Shown: piece after piece, positions 1 to 6,763 of the stretch
Numbering within the stretch: the stretch's first letter is position 1
How the letters are laid out: each line of letters starts with the position of its first letter
Source: Actinomycetota bacterium
GTDB taxonomy: Bacteria > Actinomycetota > Actinomycetes > Nanopelagicales > Nanopelagicaceae
Reading direction: 5' to 3'
NCBI GenBank assembly: GCA_947457445.1
Contig: CANGVO010000015.1
Location: forward strand, 1-12,346
DNA length: 12,346 nt
The notes under the pieces: generated by a model
What the model was told of the DNA's origin: nothing
The model's input: only the letters and a program-made list of their open reading frames with translations
The model's database searches: none
Made by a program: the position numbers and the translations under genes

Positions 1-25
1 AAAAATTTGGGTGATTTAAGTCGCG

Positions 26-97
26 TGCCCCCGACAGGATTCGAACCTGTGCACCCGCCTCCGGAGGGCGGTGCTCTATCCCCTGAGCTACGGGGGC
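26..97 (-). tRNA. tRNA-Arg, anticodon CCG
   Basis: Read on the minus strand, this 72-nt segment folds as a complete cloverleaf. It has a perfect 7-bp acceptor stem (GCCCCCG with CGGGGGC), a D stem GCTC/GAGC, an anticodon stem CCGCC/GGCGG and a T stem ACAGG/CCTGT around the loop TTCGAAT. The anticodon loop is CTCCGGA, so the anticodon is CCG (window positions 64-62), which reads the arginine codon CGG. The discriminator base is A at position 26. CCA is not encoded, because the next bases on that strand are CGC. The gene is transcribed away from msrA, so its promoter must lie in the 77-bp gap 98-174. No tail hairpin is visible in the 25 bases left of it, only a short T run at the window edge. 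Confidence 0.95.
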
Positions 98-174
98 GCA
101 GGTATGGGATAAGGCTACCTAATCTTGCAAGGTCTAAAGAGCGCAATCCAGCAACTCCTGAAAGAATACGTGTT

Positions 175-711
175 ATGAGCGCTACAACAATGTCGACTGC
201 ATACTTTGCAACTGGTTGCTTTTGGGGCGCTGAGCGTCGCTTTTGGAAGATGGCTGGAGTAACAAACACCAGCGTCGGATATATGGGCGGATCAACTGAG
301 AATCCAAGTTATGAAGAAGTTTGCACTGGGCGCACTGGACATGCCGAAATGGTTAAAGTGGAATTTGATTCAGCCCTTGTTTCTTATCAGCGCTTGCTGG
401 AAGAGTTTTGGACAATGCACGATCCAACTTCGCTAAATGCGCAAGGTGGAGATATCGGCACGCAATATCGCAGCTCGATATATACAACTACCGACGAGCA
501 GTGGGAGACCGCGCTCGCCAGCCGCGAGATTTATCAAGCCGCACTAAATGCAGCAGGCATGGATGAGATTGTCACTGAAATTCTGCCCGTGCAAGCAACT
601 GTGTATTACTTAGCCGAGGAGTATCACCAGAAATATTTAAAGAAGAACCCCAATGGCTATGACTGCCACTCCAGTACAGGGATTGCTTTCCCGGCAGCGG
701 TAGCAAAATGA
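175..711 (+). CDS. msrA: peptide-methionine (S)-S-oxide reductase MsrA
   Basis: This enzyme reduces the S-epimer of methionine sulfoxide, free or in proteins, back to methionine in the cytoplasm. It uses a catalytic cysteine and is recycled by thioredoxin. The 178-aa product has the family signature GCFWG with catalytic Cys15, the segment YEEVCTGRTGHAE, and the HDPT and GTQYRS blocks. A single C-terminal cysteine, Cys164 in NGYDCHSSTG, is the likely resolving residue. The length matches the family. The frame is open leftwards through the tRNA gene, so the long version cannot be real. The ATG at 175 has AAAGA about 9 nt upstream and gives MSATTMSTAYFATGCFWG; the ATG at 190 is a possible alternative. 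The last 4 nt overlap the msrB start (ATGA), so the two genes are probably translationally coupled. Confidence 0.95.
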   Translation: MSATTMSTAYFATGCFWGAERRFWKMAGVTNTSVGYMGGSTENPSYEEVCTGRTGHAEMVKVEFDSALVSYQRLLEEFWTMHDPTSLNAQGGDIGTQYRSSIYTTTDEQWETALASREIYQAALNAAGMDEIVTEILPVQATVYYLAEEYHQKYLKKNPNGYDCHSSTGIAFPAAVAK

Positions 712-1115
712 CAAAGAAAAAAGTTGAGATCGACGAGGTTGCCTTAAAAGCTAGGCTGGATCCGCTTTCCTATGAGGTATTACGAAACGCGGCGACCGAA
801 CGTCCATTTACTGGGGAATATACCGATTCGAAAACAGTGGGAATTTATCGCTGTAAAGCTTGCGATGCCGAACTTTTTCGCTCTGAGACTAAGTTTCACT
901 CGGGATGTGGTTGGCCGTCTTTTTACGCGCCAACTGCCGAAGATGCCGTAACCCTTATTGAAGATCGCTCACTGGCACCACGGATTCGTACCGAGGTTCG
1001 TTGCGCATCATGTGATTCTCATTTGGGGCATGTCTTTGAAGGCGAAGGATTCGACGTTCCCACTGACCAACGCTGGTGCATCAACTCCGTCTCCTTGATT
1101 CTGGAAACTAAATAA
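708..1115 (+). CDS. msrB: peptide-methionine (R)-S-oxide reductase MsrB
   Basis: MsrB reduces the R-epimer of protein-bound methionine sulfoxide and so complements MsrA. The 135-aa protein carries all the expected marks. Two CxxC pairs (Cys49/Cys52 and Cys99/Cys102) form the structural zinc site. SGCGWPSF holds Cys67, which by family comparison is the likely resolving cysteine. RWCINSVSL holds the catalytic Cys124. The protein is a single-domain cytoplasmic form with no signal peptide. Its ATG overlaps the msrA stop, a typical bicistronic msrAB arrangement. No strong Shine-Dalgarno sequence precedes it, which fits translational coupling. The next gene starts 104 bp downstream on the same strand and looks like a separate transcription unit. 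Confidence 0.96.
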   Translation: MTKKKVEIDEVALKARLDPLSYEVLRNAATERPFTGEYTDSKTVGIYRCKACDAELFRSETKFHSGCGWPSFYAPTAEDAVTLIEDRSLAPRIRTEVRCASCDSHLGHVFEGEGFDVPTDQRWCINSVSLILETK

Positions 1116-1118
1116 ATA

Positions 1119-1189
1119 TTGCATCTTGCAACTTTCAGGAACTAGGCGTACTTTTGCAGTTAATTGCAGGGTTATTGCAGTAATTGCAG
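1119..1189 (+). promoter_or_regulatory. array of TTGCA motifs upstream of the lacI-type gene
   Basis: The 104-bp gap before the regulator gene contains six TTGCA motifs at 1119, 1126, 1154, 1164, 1175 and 1184. The last four are TTGCAG and lie 10, 11 and 9 bp apart. They pair into two near-identical elements, TTGCAGTTAATTGCAG (1154-1169) and TTGCAGTAATTGCAG (1175-1189). These elements are offset by 21 bp, about two helical turns. Each contains an imperfect palindrome (GCAgTTAAtTGC and GCAgTAAtTGC). The layout looks like a multi-site operator, probably for the adjacent LacI-family regulator, but that assignment is inference. Confidence 0.5.
1126..1154 (+). promoter_or_regulatory. possible sigma-70-type promoter of the lacI-type gene
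   Basis: TTGCAA (1126-1131) and TACTTT (1149-1154) are separated by exactly 17 bp and could serve as -35 and -10 elements. The -10 match is weak (positions 1, 2 and 6 only). If this is the promoter, the TTGCAG pair at 1154-1189 would cover the transcription start and early transcript, a position where a bound repressor would block initiation. Confidence 0.25.
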
Positions 1190-1219
1190 ACCAGAGTTTC
1201 CAACTAGATCGGTGCCCAG

Positions 1220-2233
1220 ATGGCAGGGATTAAAGAGATTGCAGAAGAAGCAGGCGTTTCTACTGCAACTGTCTCGCGCGCCCTAAGAGGATTTCAGCAC
1301 GTTAACGATGCCACACGCGCCAAGATCATGGCTGCAGCAGAAAAACTCAACTACCCGATTACTCCCAACCAAGGCCGAAACAATTTAGGGCGGACAAACA
1401 GCGTTGGAATTGTGGCTCCCTATATTTCGCGTTGGTATTTTGCTCAGGTTATTAGTGGTGCAGAGCAAGCGCTTCGTGAAGCCGGATTAGATTTGCTGCT
1501 CTATAACTTCAGTCAGATGAAAGGGCGAGAACGTCTTTTTCAGCATCAATTACTCAAGGGACGCGTTGATGCATTAATCGTGATCAGCTTGCCTCCAACT
1601 GAAGAAGAGTTTGATTCAATGTTAAACCTAGGTATTCCAGTTTCCTTGGTTGGTATGCATCATAAAAACTGTTCTAGCGTTGCAATTGATGACGTTGCAG
1701 CTTCGCGCACAGCAACCCAACACTTAGTAAATCAAGGACATAAAAATATTGCGCTAATGTCTGGAAGACCTGATGACCCTTTTAATTTCAGCGTTCCGCA
1801 GGATCGACGCAAAGGATTTATGCAAGTACTTGCAGAAAACGGTTTGGAGTGGGAACCATCTCGCGAAGTACATGGTGATTTCACTATGAATACCGCATCC
1901 CGCGCGATGGATGATTTACTCGCTCGCCCTAATCGACCAACTGCGATTTTCTGTGAATCAGATGAAATGGCTTTCGGCGCTATGCAAGCGGCACGGCGAC
2001 ATGGGTTGAAGGTTCCGGAAGATATTTCAATTATGGGTTTTGATGGACATGAAATGGCTGAGTACTCAGATCTAACAACGATCGAACAACCAGTTCAGTT
2101 AATGGGCGAGATGGCTGCTTGGTCAATTATGGAAAGACTTCGTAAACCGAGCGCGGAACCTCATTCATTAATTCTTCCAACCACACTTGTTGTAAGAAAC
2201 TCAACGCGGCGTCTATCGCCAAGTGAGAACTAA
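1220..2233 (+). CDS. LacI-family transcriptional regulator
   Basis: The 337-aa cytoplasmic protein begins with a LacI-type helix-turn-helix (residues 2-22, IKEIAEEAGVSTATVSRAL). A short hinge follows at about 43-58, then a periplasmic-binding-protein-like effector domain from about residue 60 (SVGIVAPYISRWYFAQVISG) to about 330. FCESDEMAFGAMQAARRHG and the segment PEDISIMGFDG are classic for the second half of that domain. Members bind DNA as dimers and usually respond to a sugar or other small ligand; the ligand here cannot be read. The ATG start gives the standard N-terminus, although no good Shine-Dalgarno precedes it. The gene heads a tight same-strand cluster (17 bp to the C-S lyase), so it probably controls that cluster and itself. 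The hinge is slightly unusual (PNQGRNNLGRTN). Confidence 0.93.
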   Translation: MAGIKEIAEEAGVSTATVSRALRGFQHVNDATRAKIMAAAEKLNYPITPNQGRNNLGRTNSVGIVAPYISRWYFAQVISGAEQALREAGLDLLLYNFSQMKGRERLFQHQLLKGRVDALIVISLPPTEEEFDSMLNLGIPVSLVGMHHKNCSSVAIDDVAASRTATQHLVNQGHKNIALMSGRPDDPFNFSVPQDRRKGFMQVLAENGLEWEPSREVHGDFTMNTASRAMDDLLARPNRPTAIFCESDEMAFGAMQAARRHGLKVPEDISIMGFDGHEMAEYSDLTTIEQPVQLMGEMAAWSIMERLRKPSAEPHSLILPTTLVVRNSTRRLSPSEN

Positions 2234-2250
2234 CTGGCATACTCAACTAC

Positions 2251-3417
2251 ATGAGTGAGAGCCAGATAGTTATCCCATCTCTTTCAGAGTTGCAGACCCA
2301 CCGCAGTGAAAAATGGCGTGGATTTCCACACGATGTATTGCCTTTGCCCGTCGCGGAGATGGATTTTCCGGTGGCCGAGCCCATTCGTGAAGTGCTTATA
2401 GAGATGGTTAAAACTTCAGACTTGGGATATCTCGGATCGATTCCAGAGTTAGGAACTTCATTTGCCGGTTTTGCAAAGCGACGCTGGAATTGGACTCTAG
2501 AGCCAGCATTTGTTCGCGCAGCAACTGATGTTGGTGTTGCAGTGGTTGAACTTCTCCGAGTCTTTACCAAACCTGGAGATAGAGTTTTATTCAGTTCTCC
2601 TATTTACCAAAATTTCTATACCTGGATGCGTGAGACAAATGTAGAAATGGTTGATGTTCCATACTTAATTGATCCTGCATCTACTGATGGCACGGGCTGG
2701 AGTCATGATTGGTCAGGAATTGAAGCTGCTTACAAGAGCGGTGTCGTAGTTCATCTTCTCTGTAATCCCCACAATCCGCTGGGGAAGGTTTACACCCATG
2801 AAGACTTGTTGCGAATTGCCGAACTAGCAAAAAAGCATGGAGTAATTGTAATTTCGGATGAAATTCACGCGCCTTTAACTTTTGAAGAACAGCCCTTTGT
2901 TCCATTCTTATCTCTTGGAGAAAATGCCCCTGAAGTCGGCATAACAGTTACCGCCGCAAGTAAAGGCTGGAATATCGCTGGACTAAAATGTGCAATTATC
3001 GTTTCGCAATCACAGAAAATGCACGAGAAGTTAAATGAATTAGCGCCAGCGATGCACTATCGCGCTTCATTGCTTGGGGCGTTTGCAACAGTTGCCGCTT
3101 TTGAAAAAGGTGAGCCTTGGCTTGATCAAGCGCTAGTCATATTGGATCAAAATAGACATTTGGTCGCTAATTTAATTTCATCTCGGGTTCCATCCATTAA
3201 GTATTCAATTCCTCATTGCTCATATCTCGCATGGCTTGATTTAAGCAATTTGAATCTAGGTGAAGATCCTGGAGCCGTACTGATAGATCGAGCAAAAGTG
3301 GCATTTAATTCCGGCCATATTTACGGCGAACTTGGGAAATCGTATGTGCGATTAAATTTTGCCACTAGCCCGGCAATTATCACTGAAGCGATCGAGCGCA
3401 TCGCACGAGTTTTGTAA
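2251..3417 (+). CDS. MalY/PatB-family PLP-dependent C-S lyase / aminotransferase
   Basis: A 388-aa fold-type I PLP enzyme of the MalY/PatB branch, whose members often cleave C-S bonds (cystathionine beta-lyase, cysteine desulfhydrase), giving a thiol or sulfide, pyruvate and ammonia. Family marks are DVLPLPVAEMDF near residues 28-39, CNPHNPLGKVYT (Asn172 region), SDEIHAPL with Asp203 for the pyridine nitrogen, ASKGWNIAGLK with Lys238 as the Schiff-base lysine, and Arg367 in YVRLNF for the substrate carboxylate. The protein is cytoplasmic. The gene starts 17 bp after the LacI-type gene; CATACT lies 7 nt before the ATG and could be a -10 of a secondary promoter. Co-occurrence with a cystathionine gamma-lyase relative suggests sulfur amino acid metabolism. 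A plain aminotransferase role remains possible, because the family is often named only as an aminotransferase. Confidence 0.88.
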   Translation: MSESQIVIPSLSELQTHRSEKWRGFPHDVLPLPVAEMDFPVAEPIREVLIEMVKTSDLGYLGSIPELGTSFAGFAKRRWNWTLEPAFVRAATDVGVAVVELLRVFTKPGDRVLFSSPIYQNFYTWMRETNVEMVDVPYLIDPASTDGTGWSHDWSGIEAAYKSGVVVHLLCNPHNPLGKVYTHEDLLRIAELAKKHGVIVISDEIHAPLTFEEQPFVPFLSLGENAPEVGITVTAASKGWNIAGLKCAIIVSQSQKMHEKLNELAPAMHYRASLLGAFATVAAFEKGEPWLDQALVILDQNRHLVANLISSRVPSIKYSIPHCSYLAWLDLSNLNLGEDPGAVLIDRAKVAFNSGHIYGELGKSYVRLNFATSPAIITEAIERIARVL

Positions 3418-3424
3418 TCAATAA

Positions 3425-4972
3425 ATGTCGCTCGATAAAAAATATGATGCTGTCATTGTGGGCGGTGGCCATAACGGCTTAGTCGCTGCTACATACTTGG
3501 CTAAGGCTGGTAAAAAAGTTGTACTACTTGAAGCAGAAAACGAGCTTGGCGGAGCAACGACTAGCGTTAAACCTTTCCCAGAATTCGAAGCCCGCCTTTC
3601 AAGGTACTCATATTTAGTCTCTTTATTGCCCGATCAAATAGTTGCCGATCTTGGGATCAATTTTAAAACTTTAGAGCGTTCTATCGCTTCCTACACCCCA
3701 TATTCGAAAGCCGGAAATGAAGCGGGGTTACTTGTATCCCAAAACTGGGATGCGCGAACTTCAGAGAATTTTAGAAATCTAACTGGTTCCGATTCTGAAG
3801 GAGAAGCTTGGCAGAAATTTTATGGAGAAATCGCTTTACTTGCCGAGCGAATCGCGCCATCGATGTTGCAACCGCTAAAGAGTGCAGATCAATTAAATAA
3901 AGAGATCGGATTAAGCCAAACTTGGAAATACTTAATGGAGCGCCCTATCGGTGAAGTAATTCGCGAGCGTTTCAGCGATGACATTGTGCGCGGCGTGGTA
4001 CTTACCGACGCACTAATCGGAACATTTGTCTCAAGTGATGATCTTCAAGCAAACCGCTGCTTTCTCTACCATTTGATCGGGAACGGAACGGGTCAGTGGC
4101 GAGTTCCGCAGGGTGGCATGGGGGCGTTAGTCCAAGAACTCAAGCGAGTAGCGCTTGATTCGGGTGTTGAAATAATAGTGAACTCTCGAGTTTCAAATAT
4201 TGATTCTGATGCATCTGGTGTCCATGTAGGAACTGAAACCGGAGCTAAATTTAGTGCGCGCGATCTTCTCTTTGCAGGTGCACCACAAACATTGGCCAAG
4301 ATAAGAGGCACTTCCCAGCCAACTTCGCTCGAAGGTTCGCAGATGAAGATAAATATGCTGCTTACAAAATTGCCAAGATTGAAATCTGGAATTGATCCGA
4401 AATTAGCATTCGCTGGAACCTTTCACGTTAACGAAAGCTTCTCTCAACTAGAGAGTGCATACGAAGTTGCCAAGGCAGGCAATATTCCAACTGACCTTCC
4501 ACTGGAAATGTATTGCCACACTTTGACTGATCCAACAATTCTTTCTTCGCAATTGCAGGCGTTGGGATATCAGACACTGACGCTCTTTGGATTGCACACC
4601 CCTGCTTCACTATTTGATGGCTCTCCGGAACTAGCAAAAGTAGCTGCTAAACAAGCGGCGATCGATAGTTTGAATCAGTATTTACTTGATCCAATTGAAT
4701 CTGTTTTAGCAATCTGCCGAGACGGCTCTCTTGCAATCGAGGCGAAATCTCCAATTGATTTAGAAGCCGATATAGGTCTACCACGTGGCAATATCTTCCA
4801 TCGTGATCTAGATTTTCCGTTTATCGAAAATGAAGATATGCCGGCACAGAAATGGGGATCTGAAACAGATCAACCTCACATTTTCTTGGCAGGTGCGGGT
4901 GCGCGCAGAGGCGGTGGCGTCAGCGGTATCGCCGGACATAATGCGGCGATGGCAGTACTCAACAACGATTAG
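3425..4972 (+). CDS. FAD-dependent oxidoreductase, PYROXD2/phytoene-desaturase-like
   Basis: This 515-aa flavoprotein belongs to the broad amine oxidase/phytoene desaturase superfamily. The N-terminal Rossmann dinucleotide-binding motif is intact: VGGGHNG (Gly13, Gly15, Gly18) followed by Glu36 in LLEAENELGGATTS for the ribose. The C-terminus has the second flavin-contact block, GAGARRGGGVSGIAGHNAA (about 489-507), the form seen in PYROXD2-type proteins. No signal peptide or membrane segment is evident. The substrate cannot be read, and carotenoid synthesis is unlikely because no other carotenoid gene is nearby. The gene lies 7 bp after the C-S lyase and 9 bp before the cystathionine gamma-lyase relative, so it probably shares their transcript. 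It may oxidise an amine or organosulfur compound processed by its neighbours, but this is inference. Confidence 0.85.
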   Translation: MSLDKKYDAVIVGGGHNGLVAATYLAKAGKKVVLLEAENELGGATTSVKPFPEFEARLSRYSYLVSLLPDQIVADLGINFKTLERSIASYTPYSKAGNEAGLLVSQNWDARTSENFRNLTGSDSEGEAWQKFYGEIALLAERIAPSMLQPLKSADQLNKEIGLSQTWKYLMERPIGEVIRERFSDDIVRGVVLTDALIGTFVSSDDLQANRCFLYHLIGNGTGQWRVPQGGMGALVQELKRVALDSGVEIIVNSRVSNIDSDASGVHVGTETGAKFSARDLLFAGAPQTLAKIRGTSQPTSLEGSQMKINMLLTKLPRLKSGIDPKLAFAGTFHVNESFSQLESAYEVAKAGNIPTDLPLEMYCHTLTDPTILSSQLQALGYQTLTLFGLHTPASLFDGSPELAKVAAKQAAIDSLNQYLLDPIESVLAICRDGSLAIEAKSPIDLEADIGLPRGNIFHRDLDFPFIENEDMPAQKWGSETDQPHIFLAGAGARRGGGVSGIAGHNAAMAVLNND

Positions 4973-4981
4973 GCTTAGCCC

Positions 4982-6106
4982 ATGTCATCACACCGTGGCT
5001 CTGATCAAAAGCCCGAAACTATTGCAATCACCGCAGGTCGCCCTGTCGTTGCTCCCGATAGCGATTTGAATCAACCGATTTCATTGAATTCAACTTTCAC
5101 CGCTGGTGGTCCAATCGGTTACGGCCGATACGGAAACGAAACTTGGACTGCTCTCGAGACAGCAATTGGTGCTCTAGAAGGCGGCGACACTCTCTCTTAT
5201 TCATCTGGAATGGCAGCGGTTAGCGCTGTATTTTCGACGCTACCAGTCGGAGCCAAAGTAGTTGCATCTAATCAAGGTTATTCAGGAGTAATGACTTTAC
5301 TTGGCAAGTTAACCGAAGCGAAAAAAATATGCACAACTTTAGTTTCGATTGCAGATACTAATGAGGTTATTACAGCTCTCGATGGAGCAGATCTATTGTG
5401 GCTCGAGTCGCCAACTAATCCATCTCTAGATGTCGCAGATCTTCCAGCGCTAATCAAAGCGGCAAAGTCTCGCAATATAATCGTTGCAGTTGATAACACA
5501 TTTGCTACCGCGCTAATTCAAAAACCACTTTTGATGGGCGCAGATATCGTTATGAATTCTGTTACTAAGTATCTTGCGGGTCATAGCGATGTAATTCTAG
5601 GTTCGCTATCTACAAATAGCCCGGAACATTACAAAGCGCTTGAAGATGCCCGTAAATTTAATGGGTCAATCCCGGGGCCATTTGAAGCATGGCTGGCCTT
5701 GCGTGGCATTCGTACGTTCCCACTACGTTTTCAACGCGCCAGTGAAAATGCCTTGGAACTTGCTAAACGATTAAGCGGCCATTCATTAGTCGCTCGCGTG
5801 CGTTATCCCGGCCTTCCCACAGACCCGCAGCATTTGAAGGCGAAAGAGTTTATGAACGGTTTTGGAGCCATTGTCTCCTTTGAGTATGCGGGATCTGCAT
5901 CGGCAACCGATCGAGTATGTGCATCATCGAAAATCATCACCAACGCAACGAGTCTTGGTGGAGTTGAATCACTTTGGGAACGCCGCCGCCGTTGGCCGAT
6001 CGAAAGTTCCAGCGTTCCCGAGTCTTTAATTCGTATTTCAGTCGGGTGTGAAGATGTGGATGATCTTTGGGCAGATATTGATGCGGCGTTGCAGGCTGGA
6101 AATTAA
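4982..6106 (+). CDS. cystathionine gamma-lyase/synthase family PLP enzyme
   Basis: A 374-aa trans-sulfuration enzyme of the Cys/Met metabolism PLP family. It likely cleaves cystathionine to cysteine, 2-oxobutyrate and ammonia, or acts on a related thioether amino acid. Visible marks are YGRYGN (about 47-52) for cofactor phosphate and substrate binding, SYSSGMAAV (72-80), Tyr100 as ring-stacking residue, LESPTNPSLDV, Asp171 in VAVDNTF, Lys196 in NSVTKYLAGHSD as Schiff-base lysine, and a C-terminal RISVGCEDVDDL. The usual C-terminal segment after SLGGVES is replaced by LWERRRRWP, a form I associate with actinobacterial cystathionine gamma-lyases. Lyase versus synthase cannot be settled by reading. 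It is the last gene of the LacI/C-S lyase/FAD cluster. TAGGCT lies 6 nt before the ATG, so an additional leaderless start is possible. Confidence 0.9.
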   Translation: MSSHRGSDQKPETIAITAGRPVVAPDSDLNQPISLNSTFTAGGPIGYGRYGNETWTALETAIGALEGGDTLSYSSGMAAVSAVFSTLPVGAKVVASNQGYSGVMTLLGKLTEAKKICTTLVSIADTNEVITALDGADLLWLESPTNPSLDVADLPALIKAAKSRNIIVAVDNTFATALIQKPLLMGADIVMNSVTKYLAGHSDVILGSLSTNSPEHYKALEDARKFNGSIPGPFEAWLALRGIRTFPLRFQRASENALELAKRLSGHSLVARVRYPGLPTDPQHLKAKEFMNGFGAIVSFEYAGSASATDRVCASSKIITNATSLGGVESLWERRRRWPIESSSVPESLIRISVGCEDVDDLWADIDAALQAGN

Positions 6107-6128
6107 TGAAAGTTTTGCAGTTAAGCGG

Positions 6129-6134
6129 TATTTT
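6129..6134 (+). promoter_or_regulatory. possible -10 element of a leaderless transcript
   Basis: TATTTT ends 6 nt before the ATG at 6141, the spacing expected when transcription starts at the A of the start codon. It lies inside GCGGTATTTTTAA (6125-6137), a 13-bp string repeated exactly, at the same distance from an ATG, at 12197-12209. Short inverted arms GTTAA (6120-6124) and TTAAC (6134-6138) flank it. No convincing -35 is seen. Confidence 0.4.
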
Positions 6135-6140
6135 TAACCC

Positions 6141-6290
6141 ATGAAGTTTTTCCGCCGCCTCCTTGCAGCCATCGCGTTAATCGCTGTGGCTTTTCAAGCT
6201 GTCGGTTCCTTCTTATCTTGGGCCCAACGTCAAGACGATGCACCAGCAGATGCTTGGATAGATGAAGAAGATGAACTTGAGGATGCCTAA
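6141..6290 (+). CDS. small single-pass membrane protein, 49 aa
   Basis: A short open frame coding for 49 residues, unrecognised. It starts MKFFRRLLAAIALIAVAFQA, a basic N-terminus followed by a hydrophobic segment (about residues 7-27). It then turns strongly acidic (DDAPADAW, then DEEDELEDA at the end). This suggests one membrane span with the charged tail on the other side; an uncleaved signal anchor is as likely as a signal peptide. The stop TAA is followed immediately, with no gap, by the GTG start of the next membrane protein gene, so the two are probably translated together. A -10-like TATTTT lies 6 nt upstream of the ATG. The tight coupling and the clear charge pattern support a real gene. 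Function unknown. Confidence 0.7.
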   Translation: MKFFRRLLAAIALIAVAFQAVGSFLSWAQRQDDAPADAWIDEEDELEDA

Positions 6291-6674
6291 GTGGCACAAG
6301 TTGAATACATTCCCGGAACCTGCAATATCGGTGGGAGTGAATTAAAGAGCCGAAGGATTGTTGCTGCTATTGGCTTACTCCTTTCTCTAGTTACTTTGAT
6401 TTCATTTATTTCAACTGATGTTCCACGTGCAGCTCGATTGGGAATATTTCTACCTTTACTTGTGATGTCAGTTGGTTGGGTGCAATCTCGTAAGAAATTC
6501 TGTTTAGCATATGGATTTGCGGGAACTTTTAACTTTGGAAAATTAGGAAGCGTTTCGCGCGTTGCAGACCCAATTGCCCGCGCAGCGGATCGCAAGACTG
6601 CCTTGAAGATTATTGGTGAATGCGTACTTTATGCCGCTGTGCTGACTGCGCTGGTTGTAGCGCTACCCCTTTAA
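6291..6674 (+). CDS. conserved-looking membrane protein of unknown function, 127 aa
   Basis: The 127-aa product starts at GTG directly after the stop codon of the 49-aa gene. It has hydrophobic stretches at about 22-41, 48-64 and 105-125, so probably two to three membrane spans. Between spans 2 and 3 is a polar, Phe/Gly-rich loop, SRKKFCLAYGFAGTFNFGKL, followed by VADPIARAADRKTALKI. Cysteines occur at 11 (TCNIGGSE), 71 and 111. The CNIG-E...FC-YG-GTFNFG pattern resembles a small membrane protein I have seen unnamed in actinobacterial genomes, but I cannot give a family name with certainty. It precedes the hibernation factor gene by 89 bp on the same strand. Function unknown. Confidence 0.75.
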   Translation: MAQVEYIPGTCNIGGSELKSRRIVAAIGLLLSLVTLISFISTDVPRAARLGIFLPLLVMSVGWVQSRKKFCLAYGFAGTFNFGKLGSVSRVADPIARAADRKTALKIIGECVLYAAVLTALVVALPL

Positions 6675-6751
6675 AATTTCCTGAAAAATTCTTTATTACC
6701 TATTTCTTTACTGGCTTTTTAGTGCCATTGTTAGGTAGCAACTCAATCGTA

Positions 6752-6760
6752 AAGGGAGAG
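6752..6760 (+). promoter_or_regulatory. ribosome binding site of the HPF-like gene
   Basis: AAGGGAGAG lies just upstream of the ATG at 6764 and decides the start. It contrasts with several genes in the window that have no such site. Confidence 0.7.
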
Positions 6761-6763
6761 TAT

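Noticed and set aside
7..174. An in-frame extension of msrA upstream of position 175, starting at an ATG at position 7
   Set aside because: It would run through the tRNA-Arg gene on the opposite strand and adds 56 residues absent from MsrA proteins. The family N-terminus fits a start at 175 or 190.
98..174. Promoter of the tRNA gene using TTGCAA at 125-130 as a -35
   Set aside because: No acceptable -10 hexamer lies at 16-18 bp that would place the transcription start upstream of the tRNA 5' end.
1346..1400. Loss of the DNA-intercalating leucine in the LacI-type hinge, as an explanation for operators without a central CG
   Set aside because: Alignment by eye is ambiguous: depending on where a gap is placed, Leu56 falls exactly on or several residues away from the hinge position. 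Not firm enough to report.
6620..6763. Upstream start for the HPF-like gene, overlapping the 127-aa membrane protein gene
   Set aside because: The strong Shine-Dalgarno at 6752-6760 and the typical MKIVIHARH start point to 6764; the extension has no HPF-like sequence.
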